DNA from: Desmodesmus armatus
Taxonomy: Eukaryota; Chlorophyta; Chlorophyceae; Sphaeropleales; Scenedesmaceae
NCBI GenBank assembly: GCA_007449985.2
Contig: VIIQ02000214.1
Span: 1 to 64,000, forward strand
DNA: 64,000 nucleotides
Direction: 5' to 3'
A model generated the notes under the pieces. The model ran no database searches. It saw nothing but the letters and a program-made list of their open reading frames with translations, and was not told the origin of the DNA. Of this stretch, positions 12,745 through 23,488 are shown piece after piece (positions within the stretch are counted from its first letter, which is position 1; every line of letters starts with the position of its first letter). Position numbers and translations under genes: made by a program.

Positions 12745-13117
12745 ACTGAGTGCACTGCCGACGGTCACATTTTCAGTCAAAGCCGACGGACTCTCCATCT
12801 CGTCCTTTCAGGTGACACATGCTGGTGGTTGCAAGTGCCCTCACTGAAGTGCATGCACACCTGCGTGAGTGACAGCCTGGTGCACCTCTTCTAGGCACAA
12901 GCCCTAGGGCTCACAGCAGGGTTCACTGGGCCCTCTCCCCCACTGCCCCGCAGAAACACAGGCAAAAGCAACATACTGCCACTTTGTTTGCATGTTCAAA
13001 TGCTACTAGAACCAGTCAAGCTGTTTCCTTGACGGTTCATCCCGCCAAACACTGCTTCCTCATTTCAGAAGGCGTACTAACCGCGATCAGCGTCAGCAAT
13101 AGTTTGATCAAGGACAC

Positions 13118-15479
13118 ATGAGGCCGTGTAAGGTCAGCAAGGACCTTTCAGGTGCTCTTGCTGAGGAGCAGAAGCGTCATGCGATCGATGCTGCCAAGAA
13201 GAAAGCTGTGTCGCAGCATGCCGACTACGACACCTTCAAGAAGATGGTGAGGCTATATCTGCTGATCAGATCACGTTTGAGGTCGTAACGGAGGAAACTT
13301 GGATCAGCTTCCTACCTCTGCTGTTGTGCAGGTGTCTGTTGCACATCTGAAGCCCCTGCATGCCCCCAGTGGCCATGGATCCAAGGGTAAGTTGATTGAC
13401 TGAAAAGAAACCTTTCAGTAAATCTCTGCATGTTTGGAGCTCGTGGTACAGTGCCACATACCCCATCGACATGATATCAAGCTGCTGCCTGTTTCAAATC
13501 GACAGGTTGCTCCCTGCCTGCCTGGCAGCTGGACCCCAGCACAATTGGTGCCCAACATTGCAGCGGGACTGAAGATGCGTGCAGCAGCAGAGGCAGCAGC
13601 GTGGATGCTCAGCAGCAACCTCCCAGCCAGCAGCTTTCTGCAAGCCAGGCGCATACAGCAGCAGCAGCAAAGCCAGCATCAGTCCCTCCGTCTGTGCTGC
13701 CGTGCACGAGCCAAGAGTTTGCTAGGGATTGGCGGAAGCACTGCCCCACAGTAGCAGACAAGTACAGGTAAAGGACTGCCCACATGCAGTGTGTGTGATT
13801 CCATGCTGCAGCAGCAGCGATGCTTTTTCTCACTTGCTGCAGCAGCATCTGCCTTCCCCAGCTGCAGTTCAACATGTGCTTGCTGCTTCAACTTACCAAC
13901 TGTCCAACACCAATACTTTGCAAGCAGTGGTTTCATCGATTGCACCAGGCTGGCAGGAGACATGCTTGTGACACGCTTGTTTGTGCAGCGTCACACCACC
14001 ATCACCACTACGCTACAGCGCATACAGCGCTGGTGTCACCACTTCTACGCTTCCACCAGCTCATCCTCACCAGCTTGCTGAGCAAGCCCACACCACACAC
14101 TGCTGCACTCCCTTCCTCACCATGCCACTGAGCAACTGCCACACAACATACTGCTGCACACCCTTCCTCACAGGTTGCTGCAGCGCTGTGGTCCTGCCAA
14201 GCTGGCCCAGATCTTCAGGGTGGAAGTGGACAGCATCCTGCTGGGCCAGATACTGCAGGTCATCCAGCTGCAGTGGAAGCACACAGCACAGCATGTGCAG
14301 GAGCAGCAGCAGCATTACACGACTGCAGCACCCCAGCAGGACTACACCATACCATCAGCATCCCAGCAGCAGCAGCAGCAGGAGGAGGGGGCTGCACCCC
14401 CAGCAACCCAGCAGGAACACAACCAGCAGCAGGAGGTTGCGCCCTCAGCCCGGCATCCACAGCAGCAGCAGACCCCACAGGCTTTGGCTGGCTGCCTGGG
14501 CCATAGCATGGCCACCGCGGCAGCAGCAGCAGCAGGTGTTGAGCACGCAGCAGCATGGGCCACAGATGATGTGCTTCTTGCAGAGGCTGTGCTGTTGGTG
14601 GGTATGCTGCAGAGCTTAGCAGGTGGGTAGAACCAGGTTATGCAGGAGCTAGCCCTTGAAGGACTGTTGTGCATGAAGCAGAGGGAGTGCACATGCTCAT
14701 GCATACTCACTAGGGATCCTTCCTATTAGGATAGCAGGATCGTATGTGCATGTTGCCGTGCTGTGCGTGTGTGCTGCACTGGAAGCGCTCAATCAGCTGG
14801 CTTGGGTTGGGGCCAGGCGTTGTCAGTCTTGATTTTGGTTGGAGTGGTTTCCGTTGTCCCCCCCCCCCCCCCCGGGCATGGGGAACAACAACCGAGCTGT
14901 ATTCACAGTCAACGGGAGGGTCAGAGGCTCTGCTGGCTAGACTGATTGACAGACTACAGTGTGGCGTAGCACACTGCTCGCCTTGCAGTGCGCTTGCAAT
15001 GCCCAACTTGTGGGTGCCACATACTACCATGCACCAAGCAGCCTGTCAGGGGCCGAGCAAGGCTCCAACCATGCATGTCACCCACAGTGCGCACCATCTA
15101 CCTCGTTGTCATGACTGGTCGTCATGATTTGTACGTGTTAGTGTTGCCACACACCCCTTCACCAACTGCTTCTGCTTCTGCACTTCATGCGCTGTGTTTT
15201 AACACAGGTGCTGGCCGCTTTGACCTCAACGTGCGCCTCATGGACAAAACCTCCAAGGCAGCAGCGGCGGGACTGTGCAGCGAGCTGCAGGAGCTGTTGC
15301 AGCGGCATGCTGCACGGCAGCATGCGCCAGCAACTGCCAGCGACCCTGGCGGCGTAGGCAGCGGCAGCAGTGCAGGCGGCACCAGCAACAACAGCAGCAG
15401 CAGCAGCAGCCGGCATAAGGGTGCTGACAGCAATGCACTAGCAGACCTGCAGGCAGTGATTCTTAAGCTGCGTGTGTGA
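13118..15479 (+). CDS. CCDC103: CCDC103-like dynein arm assembly/attachment factor, 5 exons
   Basis: Exons 13118-13246, 13332-13386, 13506-13767, 14174-14622 and 15208-15479 join with consistent phases into 388 residues. The N-terminal coil (KDLSGALAEEQKRHAIDAAK, then AVSQHADYDTFKKM) is followed by VSVAHLKPL, matching the CCDC103 coil and its ASHLKPLE motif. SQEFARDWRKHC near residues 130-140 matches the DFYRDWRRH motif. LAQIFRVEVDSILLGQILQV, MLQSLAGAGRFDLNVRLMDK and GLCSELQELLQ correspond to the RPAP3-C-like helical domain in the C-terminal half. In vertebrates and Chlamydomonas the family is needed to assemble and anchor ciliary dynein arms. The Gln/Ala-rich insertion (about residues 190-260) makes it longer than the roughly 240-residue animal protein. 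The start at 13118 is the only in-frame ATG I see before the coil. A small upstream exon cannot be excluded. Confidence 0.88.
14086..14173 (+). repeat. Duplicated 3' splice-site region in CCDC103 intron 3
   Basis: The acceptor tract acatactgctgcacacccttcctcacag (ending 14173) is preceded about 65 bp upstream by acacactgctgcactcccttcctcac. The upstream copy ends in ACC instead of AG, so it cannot act as an acceptor as written. Confidence 0.55.
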
Positions 15480-15531
15480 CTCATGGTAATAAGCGTCACT
15501 GTGATGTGACAATATTGTTACGCAGGCTCTA

Positions 15532-15562
15532 TTGTTCTAGAACAAGTAAAGATCTTTACTTG
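15532..15562. terminator. Overlapping palindromes just after the CCDC103 stop
   Basis: ttgttctagaacaa (15532-15545, 14 bp) overlaps a 20-bp perfect palindrome at 15543-15562 centred on agatct. Upstream, gtgacaatattgttac is a near-palindrome at about 15507-15522. They begin 52 bp after the stop codon, within the likely 3' untranslated or termination region. Naming it a terminator is inference from position. It could equally be a protein-binding site or a small foldback. Confidence 0.4.
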
Positions 15563-17319
15563 CATGACGATGGGTGCAGGCTGGTTTGTTGGCTCCCTAC
15601 GGGGTGTTCAGGCTCAGCCTGAACGAGGTGACAGTAACAGTGACAGTTATGATGACATGTCCCCAGCCAGGTCACTTTGTGCTGCTCGACGGCACTGCAC
15701 CAACATTAGCCAAGCAGTATGTGAGGGTACTACCGCTCCCTGCTGAGCCTGAGCCTTCAAGGCTGAAGGCATGTTGTTTTCACCCAAACTGGCCAGCAGT
15801 GCAGGGACGGAGATAGGGGACCTCCGGTGACAAACAGCAGTCAGCCATTCAGCTCACTGTCATACTGAGTCTGTTCAACTGTTGCAACTTGTCATAGCTT
15901 CGATCAGGCAATCAGTCAAGGCAATCAAAGCTTGCTGCATGGCGATGCAGCAAGGTTGCTGGGCCCCTGATCCATGGCAACTGTCAGGGCAGTGAGGAAC
16001 AACCAACACAGGCACACTGGTGCCAGATACATATGCAGGATGTAGCACCGGGGTATGCTGTAGATGCACATGCCTCTGCAAGATATGCACATGCCATAGT
16101 ATGGACAAAACGGATGTGTATTAATACACATCATATGTATTCCTTGCGACCACTTGCAGCCACTTGCCATTACTGATAAGTACTCATGAGTAGGCACCGG
16201 GATGATCAGCGCAAGCTTGCAACAACTGCCATGATGGCCCCTCTAAGGCTCATGGACCGCTGTCTTGTACTGCATGTAGCTCCTGTACAAGAGCGGGCCC
16301 CGCATTGGGTGATGCTTCACACATGTAGCTCTTGTACAAGAGCGGGTGATGATGCTTCACACGTGCAGTGCCCATGCGACATAGCCCATATACATTGTAA
16401 GTATAAATACCTGCACTGCAACTCACGCCGCCTGACCCCTTGTGATTAGAAATGTGATGAAATGTGGAGTGCATAAGCTGACAGACACGCCTAGTGGCCA
16501 CAGCACATTGACAAAACGACAACACATCACCAGAAACATGCAACTTGTGTGATAATCAAAAGGTAAACCTTTGAAGTCATGGACCATGCCTTGCACAGTT
16601 GACTCACCACAGGCATGACACCCCCCCCCCCCTTCATCATCCGGTTCACCCCTCCCCTCCTCACATTTCGGATTTGTAAGTCCCGCCACCATCTTGGAAC
16701 CCACGCTCGGCCAACCACCCACTCAACATGAGTGATGGGGTTGGGGCACACCCCCGCCCCACTTCCTCCCCCTCCATCCCGCACACAGCAAAACATCCCA
16801 GAGCCCGGCATGATGCATGAGAAGTAGGCAAATGTGCTGACATTTGAAAATGCGTGACAAAAAGTGAACAACTTCAACAGCAAGATGCATCATGCTGCAC
16901 AGTGCAGCCGCGTGGCAAGCCGTGTGAATTGCACAGTGCAGCACACGCCGTGTGATGCTTTGATTTGAATACAGCATGTGGTGCAAACTACAGCCAGCCG
17001 CCCCCCTCATGAGTGATCCGATCACAAATCCTGCACACTGTGTCAAGCTCCCAGCATGACATGCTCACTCATCAGCCCGGCACCCAACACGGCTTGCCGA
17101 CTTGCAGGGACGTCCAAGTTAACCGGCCATGCAGGGCGATTGCTGCGGCGTTTACATGCAATACCTGTGCTTGGAAAGAAGGACTCCGGCCCGCGATGAG
17201 AAACAAACTCACACCTGCAGCAGCACTGCTGCTGGGCAACTCCAACCCGTTTGTCAAACATGGTGCGCACCTACATATGAACTGTGCCTGAGACACCATC
17301 ATAGGGCGGGAGAGAGTTG
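15563..17319. other. 1.75 kb convergent intergenic region
   Basis: No gene is supported between the convergent CCDC103 and 17320-20571 genes. It contains a perfect 20-bp palindrome at 16113-16132 centred on ttaa, and a duplicated segment at about 16274-16298 and 16322-16345 (atgtagctc-c/t-tgtacaagagcggg). The second copy includes the 16-bp palindrome at 16328-16343. 16621-16800 is C-rich on plus. Confidence 0.5.
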
Positions 17320-20300
17320 TCAGGGATACTTGGAGACAGCTCCTTGAGGAGGCCCACTGCCCAGTCCATCCCTGCTTTCCTCTGGCAATCCCATGTTGTT
17401 GCCTGAAGAGGCAGCATGGCCAAGCGTCCCATCTTTCTTGATGCAGACCCCACATGCTTGGCTGACCCCCGTGCTCACCATCGCATACACACACCAGCAA
17501 ACCATCAGCACATCCATAACCAGCACCAGCACACCGACAGCAACATGGACCGGCAAGAGAGACTCGGCTGGCTTGTCCACGCTGAACATAGCCAACCCCC
17601 CGAATACAGTCAGCAGTAGACACACGCTCGCGCTGCTGTGCATGACATGCAGCCTATGCACCGCATATGGCTTGAACACCTGCTGCATAGCTATGCTGAT
17701 GCACAGCGTCAGCGCGAGCAGCAGCATTGAGTAGTAAGCTTGCAGCTGGAAGTGGAAAACAGCCACTGCACTCATCGCAATGGTCTGCATGGACCAAATA
17801 GCCTCCCACCAAACCCTCTCAGGAACCCTAAAGCTGCAGTACAAAAACCCAAAGTGCCGGCGGAAGCTGAAACTTGCAGCGCGGCGCTCGTTCGCCTTCA
17901 GCACCCAGAACAGCGCGCCAGGCACTCCGACACACAGCAGCAGCACAGCAGGCAAACCCAAACCCAGCGCCCATGCCCTGTGCCAACCCTCGAAGCACAG
18001 TGCCCGAGTGTCACCAACAAAGTAGCCCTTTGAGTGATCCATGAGAGGCACTGTGACAGCAGACGTGCTGCTGTTGACAGCATCGACAGACAGGCATGCG
18101 AAGAAGCCGAGTGCTGCACGCAGCAGCGAAGGGTACGCGTAGAACAGACACACGAGCGATGTCAGGGGCAGCATGTCCCAGACACGCTTCAAAGGCTGCA
18201 TGTAGCTGCTTCCGGAACCCCCACGGCGACCGCGGCGCTGCTGTGCCGGCCCTGCACCCGTGCGCCCATTCTTACAGCAGCTGCAGGCTTTGACCATGCC
18301 AGCAATACATGCCCAAAGCAGCTGCACCACTATCACCGCAAGCCATACCACCACTGCACCGATGAACGGCACCAGCTGCCTTTGTATTGCAAGGGGTAGA
18401 CTGACGGAAGAGCTGAAGTAGTGCTCTAGCCAGCAGTCAAGGGAAACTGCCTGCCCAGACGCCCCGAAAACAACAGAGCCAGCCTGAAACAAGCCCACCA
18501 GGAGGCTAGGCCAGGGTATTGCCACACCCCCTATGATAACAAGGTACTGCAAGAACTGCACCAGCACTTTGATTGCATCTGAGGGCTCGAGAACCTTGCG
18601 CACATGGTGCTGGGCAGCAGCAGCTTGCGGTCCTGGCGGCATCTTGGGTACTGCTGCAGCCCTGCTGCTACCAACTGCAGTAGAACTTCTCGCAGTACCA
18701 GCAACAGCAGCTGCAGCAGCTGCAGCAGCAGCGCTAGCCCGCTCTGCATCCCTGCGACTCAGATGCACTGTGACCACCACAAAGCCCACCAACACCAACA
18801 CCAATAGGAAGTACAGGCCAAACTGCAGCCTGGGATTATCCATGCAGTGGCCACACTTGCAAGCTGCAGTTGTACCGTACTGTGGGGCGCACCTAGTGCA
18901 CAGCAAGCCGGTATAGCCAGTCTGACACTGATCCGCCCCAGCACAAGCTGCCACAGACAGCGGGCACCTATGCACTTGGTCAGACTTGTCAGAGGACCGC
19001 GCATAACCCGGGAGTGGGATTACCACATCTGCGCCCGGGCACAATGCATTCTCGGGGCACTTTCTGCATTGGATAACCCGGTTGGATTTGTTTGCGGGGA
19101 TGTGTGACACCTCAAAACTGTAGGACCACTCCTGGCAGCACACGCAGGCCATAGTCTTGGCATCCAAGCTCATGCCAGCACCACAAGACCCTGCGGCGAG
19201 CGATACACTTGCGCTGCATTTAGTAATGCAGCGCAGAGCGATGGGCTCGAGTTGGCTGCCGCTAGCAGCCAGGACAGAGGCACGACTAGGGCCGCAAGTC
19301 TCAGGCAGCTCCACAGGCTGCGTGCTCCACCCGTAGAAGTCAAAACCGTATCTGTTCCTGTCTGTGATAGCATTGCGATCAAACACAACCTCCCGAGAGA
19401 CACGGACCTTCGCATCGCCAAGCACGGCCACACCACCTCCATCCTTGCCGATATTGCCGGCGATAATGCTCCTACCAGAAATAACAAGCGTGCTGTTGGC
19501 AACCGCCGCGACACCACCCCCAAACATGTCACACGTGTTGTTCAAGATGGTGCTGTCAACGATCCTCACCACAGCATCGGCACCGGCAAAAACCCCAGCA
19601 CCGCTTCCGCCTGGCGCCTCGTTGAACGCCACAAAACTCCCGTCTGAAATAACAACCTCTGCGTTATCGGTCACACGCACCCCAGCCCCGTTGTTGAGGG
19701 CGATATCTTCCTCATTCAAGAGGTGGTTGCCTCTGATGGTTGTGTTGTCCAGCAGGATGCGTGACTTGTGCCTGCCGAATACGGCCCTCATGGCTGGATT
19801 GTTGGCTATCACTGCATGCTGCAGAGTCACTCTGCTGCTGTTGGCCGCACACAACACTGAATGCACAAACCCAGGTATCGCCTCGAGCTTGTAAACAACT
19901 GCGTGGATAATGACTTCAGTGTCGCCGCAGATCGTGAGCAAGCACCCAGGGGTGGCGCAGCTTGGGGAGAGGTCGACACCGGAATGGTCGAAGGAAGCAC
20001 TGGGGTAGCGCGTCAGCATCAGGAGAGCATTCTCATCCACTGCGGCTTGGACGGGACCTCCCTCACACGTGAGACTGACGCCGTCGCGTGCCACTGCGGC
20101 CAGGAAGCACTTGGCGGGTTTTGCCGGAGCTGTTGGAGCAGCAGGGCTGGCAATCTTGGGAGAGGTATCGGAGCTGATCTCGGGTGGGGTAGGAGGTGGA
20201 ACTGCTGTTGGGACAGCAGGGCTGCCGCTCTGAGGAGAGGTGGTCACCTCTTGCATGCGAGAGCCGATCTGAGGGGATGCAGGAGGTGGACCATCATCAG

Positions 20301-20571
20301 CACCGCCTGGTGGTGCATTGGAGGCACCACCATCAGCACCACCACCAGCAACAACGCTGGCGCTCTGAGGAGAGGTGCGCACCTCTTGCATGTGAGAGCC
20401 GATCTGAGGAGATGCAGGAGGACCACGGTAACCGAGATCGCCAATCACCTCATCCAGGGTCTTAACTGGTTCACCATCGGCACCACCATCAGCAACCAGG
20501 GTTGGTGCTGTGGTCGCTCCCAGCAGAAGGCATGCCAAGACCAGGCACCTGCACACATGGAGGGATGGCAT
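17320..20571 (-). CDS. Intronless secreted/membrane protein: beta-helix, Cys-rich region, multiple TM segments
   Basis: A single 1,083-residue frame with no intron. Residues 1-22 (MPSLHVCRCLVLACLLLGAT...) look like a signal peptide. Residues 51-72 and 97-118 are two copies of a PPASPQIGS-MQEV-TSPQS repeat in a Pro/Ala/Ser-rich stalk. Residues about 240-400 show right-handed beta-helix style repeats (GAGVRVTDNAEVVISDGSFV; GGGVAAVANSTLVISG; GGGVAVLGDAKVRVS), as in pectin-lyase-fold and Pmp-like proteins. Residues about 425-578 are Cys-rich (CRKCPENALCPG, GYTGLLCTRCAPQYG), similar to GCC2/GCC3 or EGF-like modules. TM1 is at about 582-604, followed by a poly-Ala loop and roughly seven more hydrophobic segments to residue 1060. 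Such architectures are common in volvocalean algal gene families. The function is probably at the surface or wall-facing side, with sensing or adhesion only a guess. The lack of introns contrasts with every neighbour. Confidence 0.8.
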   Translation of the reverse strand: MPSLHVCRCLVLACLLLGATTAPTLVADGGADGEPVKTLDEVIGDLGYRGPPASPQIGSHMQEVRTSPQSASVVAGGGADGGASNAPPGGADDGPPPASPQIGSRMQEVTTSPQSGSPAVPTAVPPPTPPEISSDTSPKIASPAAPTAPAKPAKCFLAAVARDGVSLTCEGGPVQAAVDENALLMLTRYPSASFDHSGVDLSPSCATPGCLLTICGDTEVIIHAVVYKLEAIPGFVHSVLCAANSSRVTLQHAVIANNPAMRAVFGRHKSRILLDNTTIRGNHLLNEEDIALNNGAGVRVTDNAEVVISDGSFVAFNEAPGGSGAGVFAGADAVVRIVDSTILNNTCDMFGGGVAAVANSTLVISGRSIIAGNIGKDGGGVAVLGDAKVRVSREVVFDRNAITDRNRYGFDFYGWSTQPVELPETCGPSRASVLAASGSQLEPIALRCITKCSASVSLAAGSCGAGMSLDAKTMACVCCQEWSYSFEVSHIPANKSNRVIQCRKCPENALCPGADVVIPLPGYARSSDKSDQVHRCPLSVAACAGADQCQTGYTGLLCTRCAPQYGTTAACKCGHCMDNPRLQFGLYFLLVLVLVGFVVVTVHLSRRDAERASAAAAAAAAAVAGTARSSTAVGSSRAAAVPKMPPGPQAAAAQHHVRKVLEPSDAIKVLVQFLQYLVIIGGVAIPWPSLLVGLFQAGSVVFGASGQAVSLDCWLEHYFSSSVSLPLAIQRQLVPFIGAVVVWLAVIVVQLLWACIAGMVKACSCCKNGRTGAGPAQQRRGRRGGSGSSYMQPLKRVWDMLPLTSLVCLFYAYPSLLRAALGFFACLSVDAVNSSTSAVTVPLMDHSKGYFVGDTRALCFEGWHRAWALGLGLPAVLLLCVGVPGALFWVLKANERRAASFSFRRHFGFLYCSFRVPERVWWEAIWSMQTIAMSAVAVFHFQLQAYYSMLLLALTLCISIAMQQVFKPYAVHRLHVMHSSASVCLLLTVFGGLAMFSVDKPAESLLPVHVAVGVLVLVMDVLMVCWCVYAMVSTGVSQACGVCIKKDGTLGHAASSGNNMGLPEESRDGLGSGPPQGAVSKYP

Positions 20572-23488
20572 GCACAGGTAGGTCTTTCAGCGCTCAGCGC
20601 TCAGTGTTCGAGGTGGTAACAGCAACCTGCAACCGTTGGCAGTAGGATGTGCTCATGTGACCAGCACCTTTGCTCAAACAGCTCGCGGGCGCAGAAGCAC
20701 GTGATTTATCTCTCAAAGAGGTTGAACCTTACCTTGACAGCATCATCAAGGGCGCGCTGCGATGCATTATCGTGCGCTACAGTCACATGCAGTGAAGCGG
20801 GGGAAGTTGGCAAGACAGGCGGACGAGCAGGAGCATGTGCGAAGCTTCTTGCGGCCTTCTGAAGATTCTCAGCGGTTGAAGAGCTGGTGAGGGGCCTTCC
20901 TTACGTGCAAGTCGATTTTGGGCCGGACACCGGTCGAAGGCTGGCTCTTCGAAAGGACACACTTCGCTGCAGTCCTTTCCTGTCAAGCGGACATGGGAAA
21001 GTATACAAAATCACAAATCTGCGCATCTGAGGAGACCGGAGCAGCTGAGCCAGCTCCCTCCATCCCTGCTTATTGCTGTTGCTCTCCTGCCCACCCCCAA
21101 CGCCACCTGCTGCTCTCCTCCAAGGTCCTTTGACTGCCCCCCCCCCCTGCTAGGTATCCTTCAAAGGGTATTACTCAGGGCTTGCAACCGGTTTGTTGCA
21201 TGCAGTGATGGGTGCATGCCAGATCCAGTCATTGTTTGCCCTGCGGCTGCTCCATCACCTTGTGATACCAGCAGGGGCTTTCATTGCCTGTGGGGCTTAC
21301 TGGGTGAAAGGGTGTTGCGCCTTGGGTGTTGTGCTGACCTCACGCCTGGACGGCACTTTCCTTGTTGCCAGCAGCAGTGCACGTGGAATGTTACATTTGA
21401 CCTCAAGTATGCGCACGGTGCACATGACGTTCATGCGCATGTGGAGTCCACATCAAAGCGAGGGGTTGCACCATAGCAGTGCAAACATGACGGTCAGCAC
21501 ATGGCCTGCAGATCACACAAGACATGCCTGGCCAAGGAGAGGATCAGGTCACCATGTGTACAGTCACCAGTAAAGGCAACGGGTCACTCCTCAACACACA
21601 CAACACCGGTCAGAAGTTGAACAGCAGCACCAGGTGCAGCACGTAAAACCCAAAGCCAAAGCTGCAGCACCAGCCAACAAAATCCTGGGTAAAACTGAGC
21701 AGAGGCCGTCAAAACAAGCTGCGCCCCTCTGTGGGAAGCCCCTTTGATTCCCCAGAAGCAGTGGCAGCAAACTGTGCTGATCAACAAGGAATGGGCTACG
21801 CAAACCCATGTGCTCCTCATCAATGCTGCTGGCTGACTGCCACACACATATCAACAGGGCAACAGGGCAACGTCACAGACACGCCCCTGCCAGACAACCA
21901 GCCCCCAGGTACACACACAGTCTAAAACGGAGCACATGCTGTACACATGTACTGCTGGAGCTGTACCGCCTGCACTGCACTGCACAGAAGCACTGTACTG
22001 CTGGATGACGACGACCTGCAATGAACTGTACTGCCTGACGAGCCCACCCAAGGGCAGAAAGCAGCGAGGCAATGCGAGGCCTCCTAGGTGAACGCGAGTG
22101 CAAAACATTGTGCTCGGGCCCCTCAGCAACAAGCCATGCTCTTGTGCAGAGCATATTGACAGCAGGACGGTGCCGACAGAGCAACCAATGACAAACACGT
22201 GATGCGTGCTGACCACGTGTGCAGCAAGGAAACCCCACCACCACAAGCGAAGACCAGGTTCAGCTGGGAGCGAACACAAAAACAACAGGCATCAGGCAAC
22301 ACTGCGGCCATCCAACCACAGCAACGCCTGAGCCATACGGCAGCCAAATGACACCAGGCTGCAGCGGCCTTCCCTCTCCCCCACCACACACGCATCACCC
22401 ACCAAACTGACCTTTACTGACCCTACTGCCCCCAAATCACTTCAGTAGCAGCCAATGACGCCCAGCTGGCACTGGGCAGCAGTTCAATTGTTGGGTTGAG
22501 CCACCATCACCCCCCCCCCATACTGCGCGCGTGCGCACACACAACACTTGGGCCCAGAGGGTATCAACACCCACACTGGCCTGCAGCTGTGCTGAACACA
22601 TGAGATGCAGAGTTACACGAGCAGCTGCACGAAGGGACAGTCGCCCCCACAGCACACCACCCCCACCCACTCAACAGCACAATCAGCTGATTGAGTAAGT
22701 ATACATGTTAAAGAATGTAGGAAGGCAGGCAGGCCCATGTATCACACATGGGTTATGAGTGACCCCCTGATGCATGGCGGGAACAGCGGGATGCATGTTT
22801 GCTGTGCACAGTAAAAAACACCCCGCCAGCTTTGATGTTGTACACACAGGTGTGCTGGATTTGGGAGCTGCCCAGAAGCATCATGCATGCCCTGGACACA
22901 CTCAGTCCCCACACTCCTGCCTACAAGCTACTCACACACCTGATCAATGTGCATGTTTACTGCGCCAAACTGACTGCATGAACTAGTCAATGGACTATCC
23001 ATGCTTTATCACAGCTGACGCAACAAGGAAGGCCAACACGCAGATGCAGCAGCCACGCTTTGCCTGGGTGTAACGCCCACATGCATGCACTCTCCTCAGT
23101 CACAAAAAACACAGAAGGCCCACCTCGAAAGCATCCCAGCAGGCCGCATCAACCACTGACTGACTGGGCAGCAGCAGTGGCGCCTGCAAGGGAGCAACCT
23201 CACCATGCAGCTACCACGGCAGTGTCTGTTTACCACAAGTCTATCACGGCAGTTGCCAGTGCAGGGAGTGCCTCACAACAGAGTGTGTGTGCACACAGCA
23301 GACTGACAGTGGACCCACACACCCACAAGGTTGTCAGACAACAGGCCAGCATCCTGCACCCCCGCAGACCTCCTGCAAAACCACTTGAGCAAGCCATGCA
23401 AAACACATCGAGTCACCACAGACACACTCGGCAAACACATGCCAAAGCTGCCTTGACAAGGCATGCTGCCATGACAATGGAGACGAGA
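20572..23488. other. 2.9 kb without a recognisable gene
   Basis: The first 60 bp carry cagcgctcagcgctcagtg just upstream of the 20571 start codon, on the promoter side of the membrane-protein gene. The rest has only short unremarkable frames on both strands. The right part is presumably the 3' untranslated region of the JmjC gene. Nothing else is supported. Confidence 0.45.

Larger units (their letters stand above)
9631..13117. other. 3.5 kb without a recognisable gene
   Basis: Both strands contain only short frames without family resemblance or codon-like composition. The stretch is comparatively T/G-rich on plus. It holds a hairpin and hexamer repeat (12305-12358) and two abutting palindromes (12709-12744), listed separately. 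It may contain untranslated regions of its two neighbours. Confidence 0.5.
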
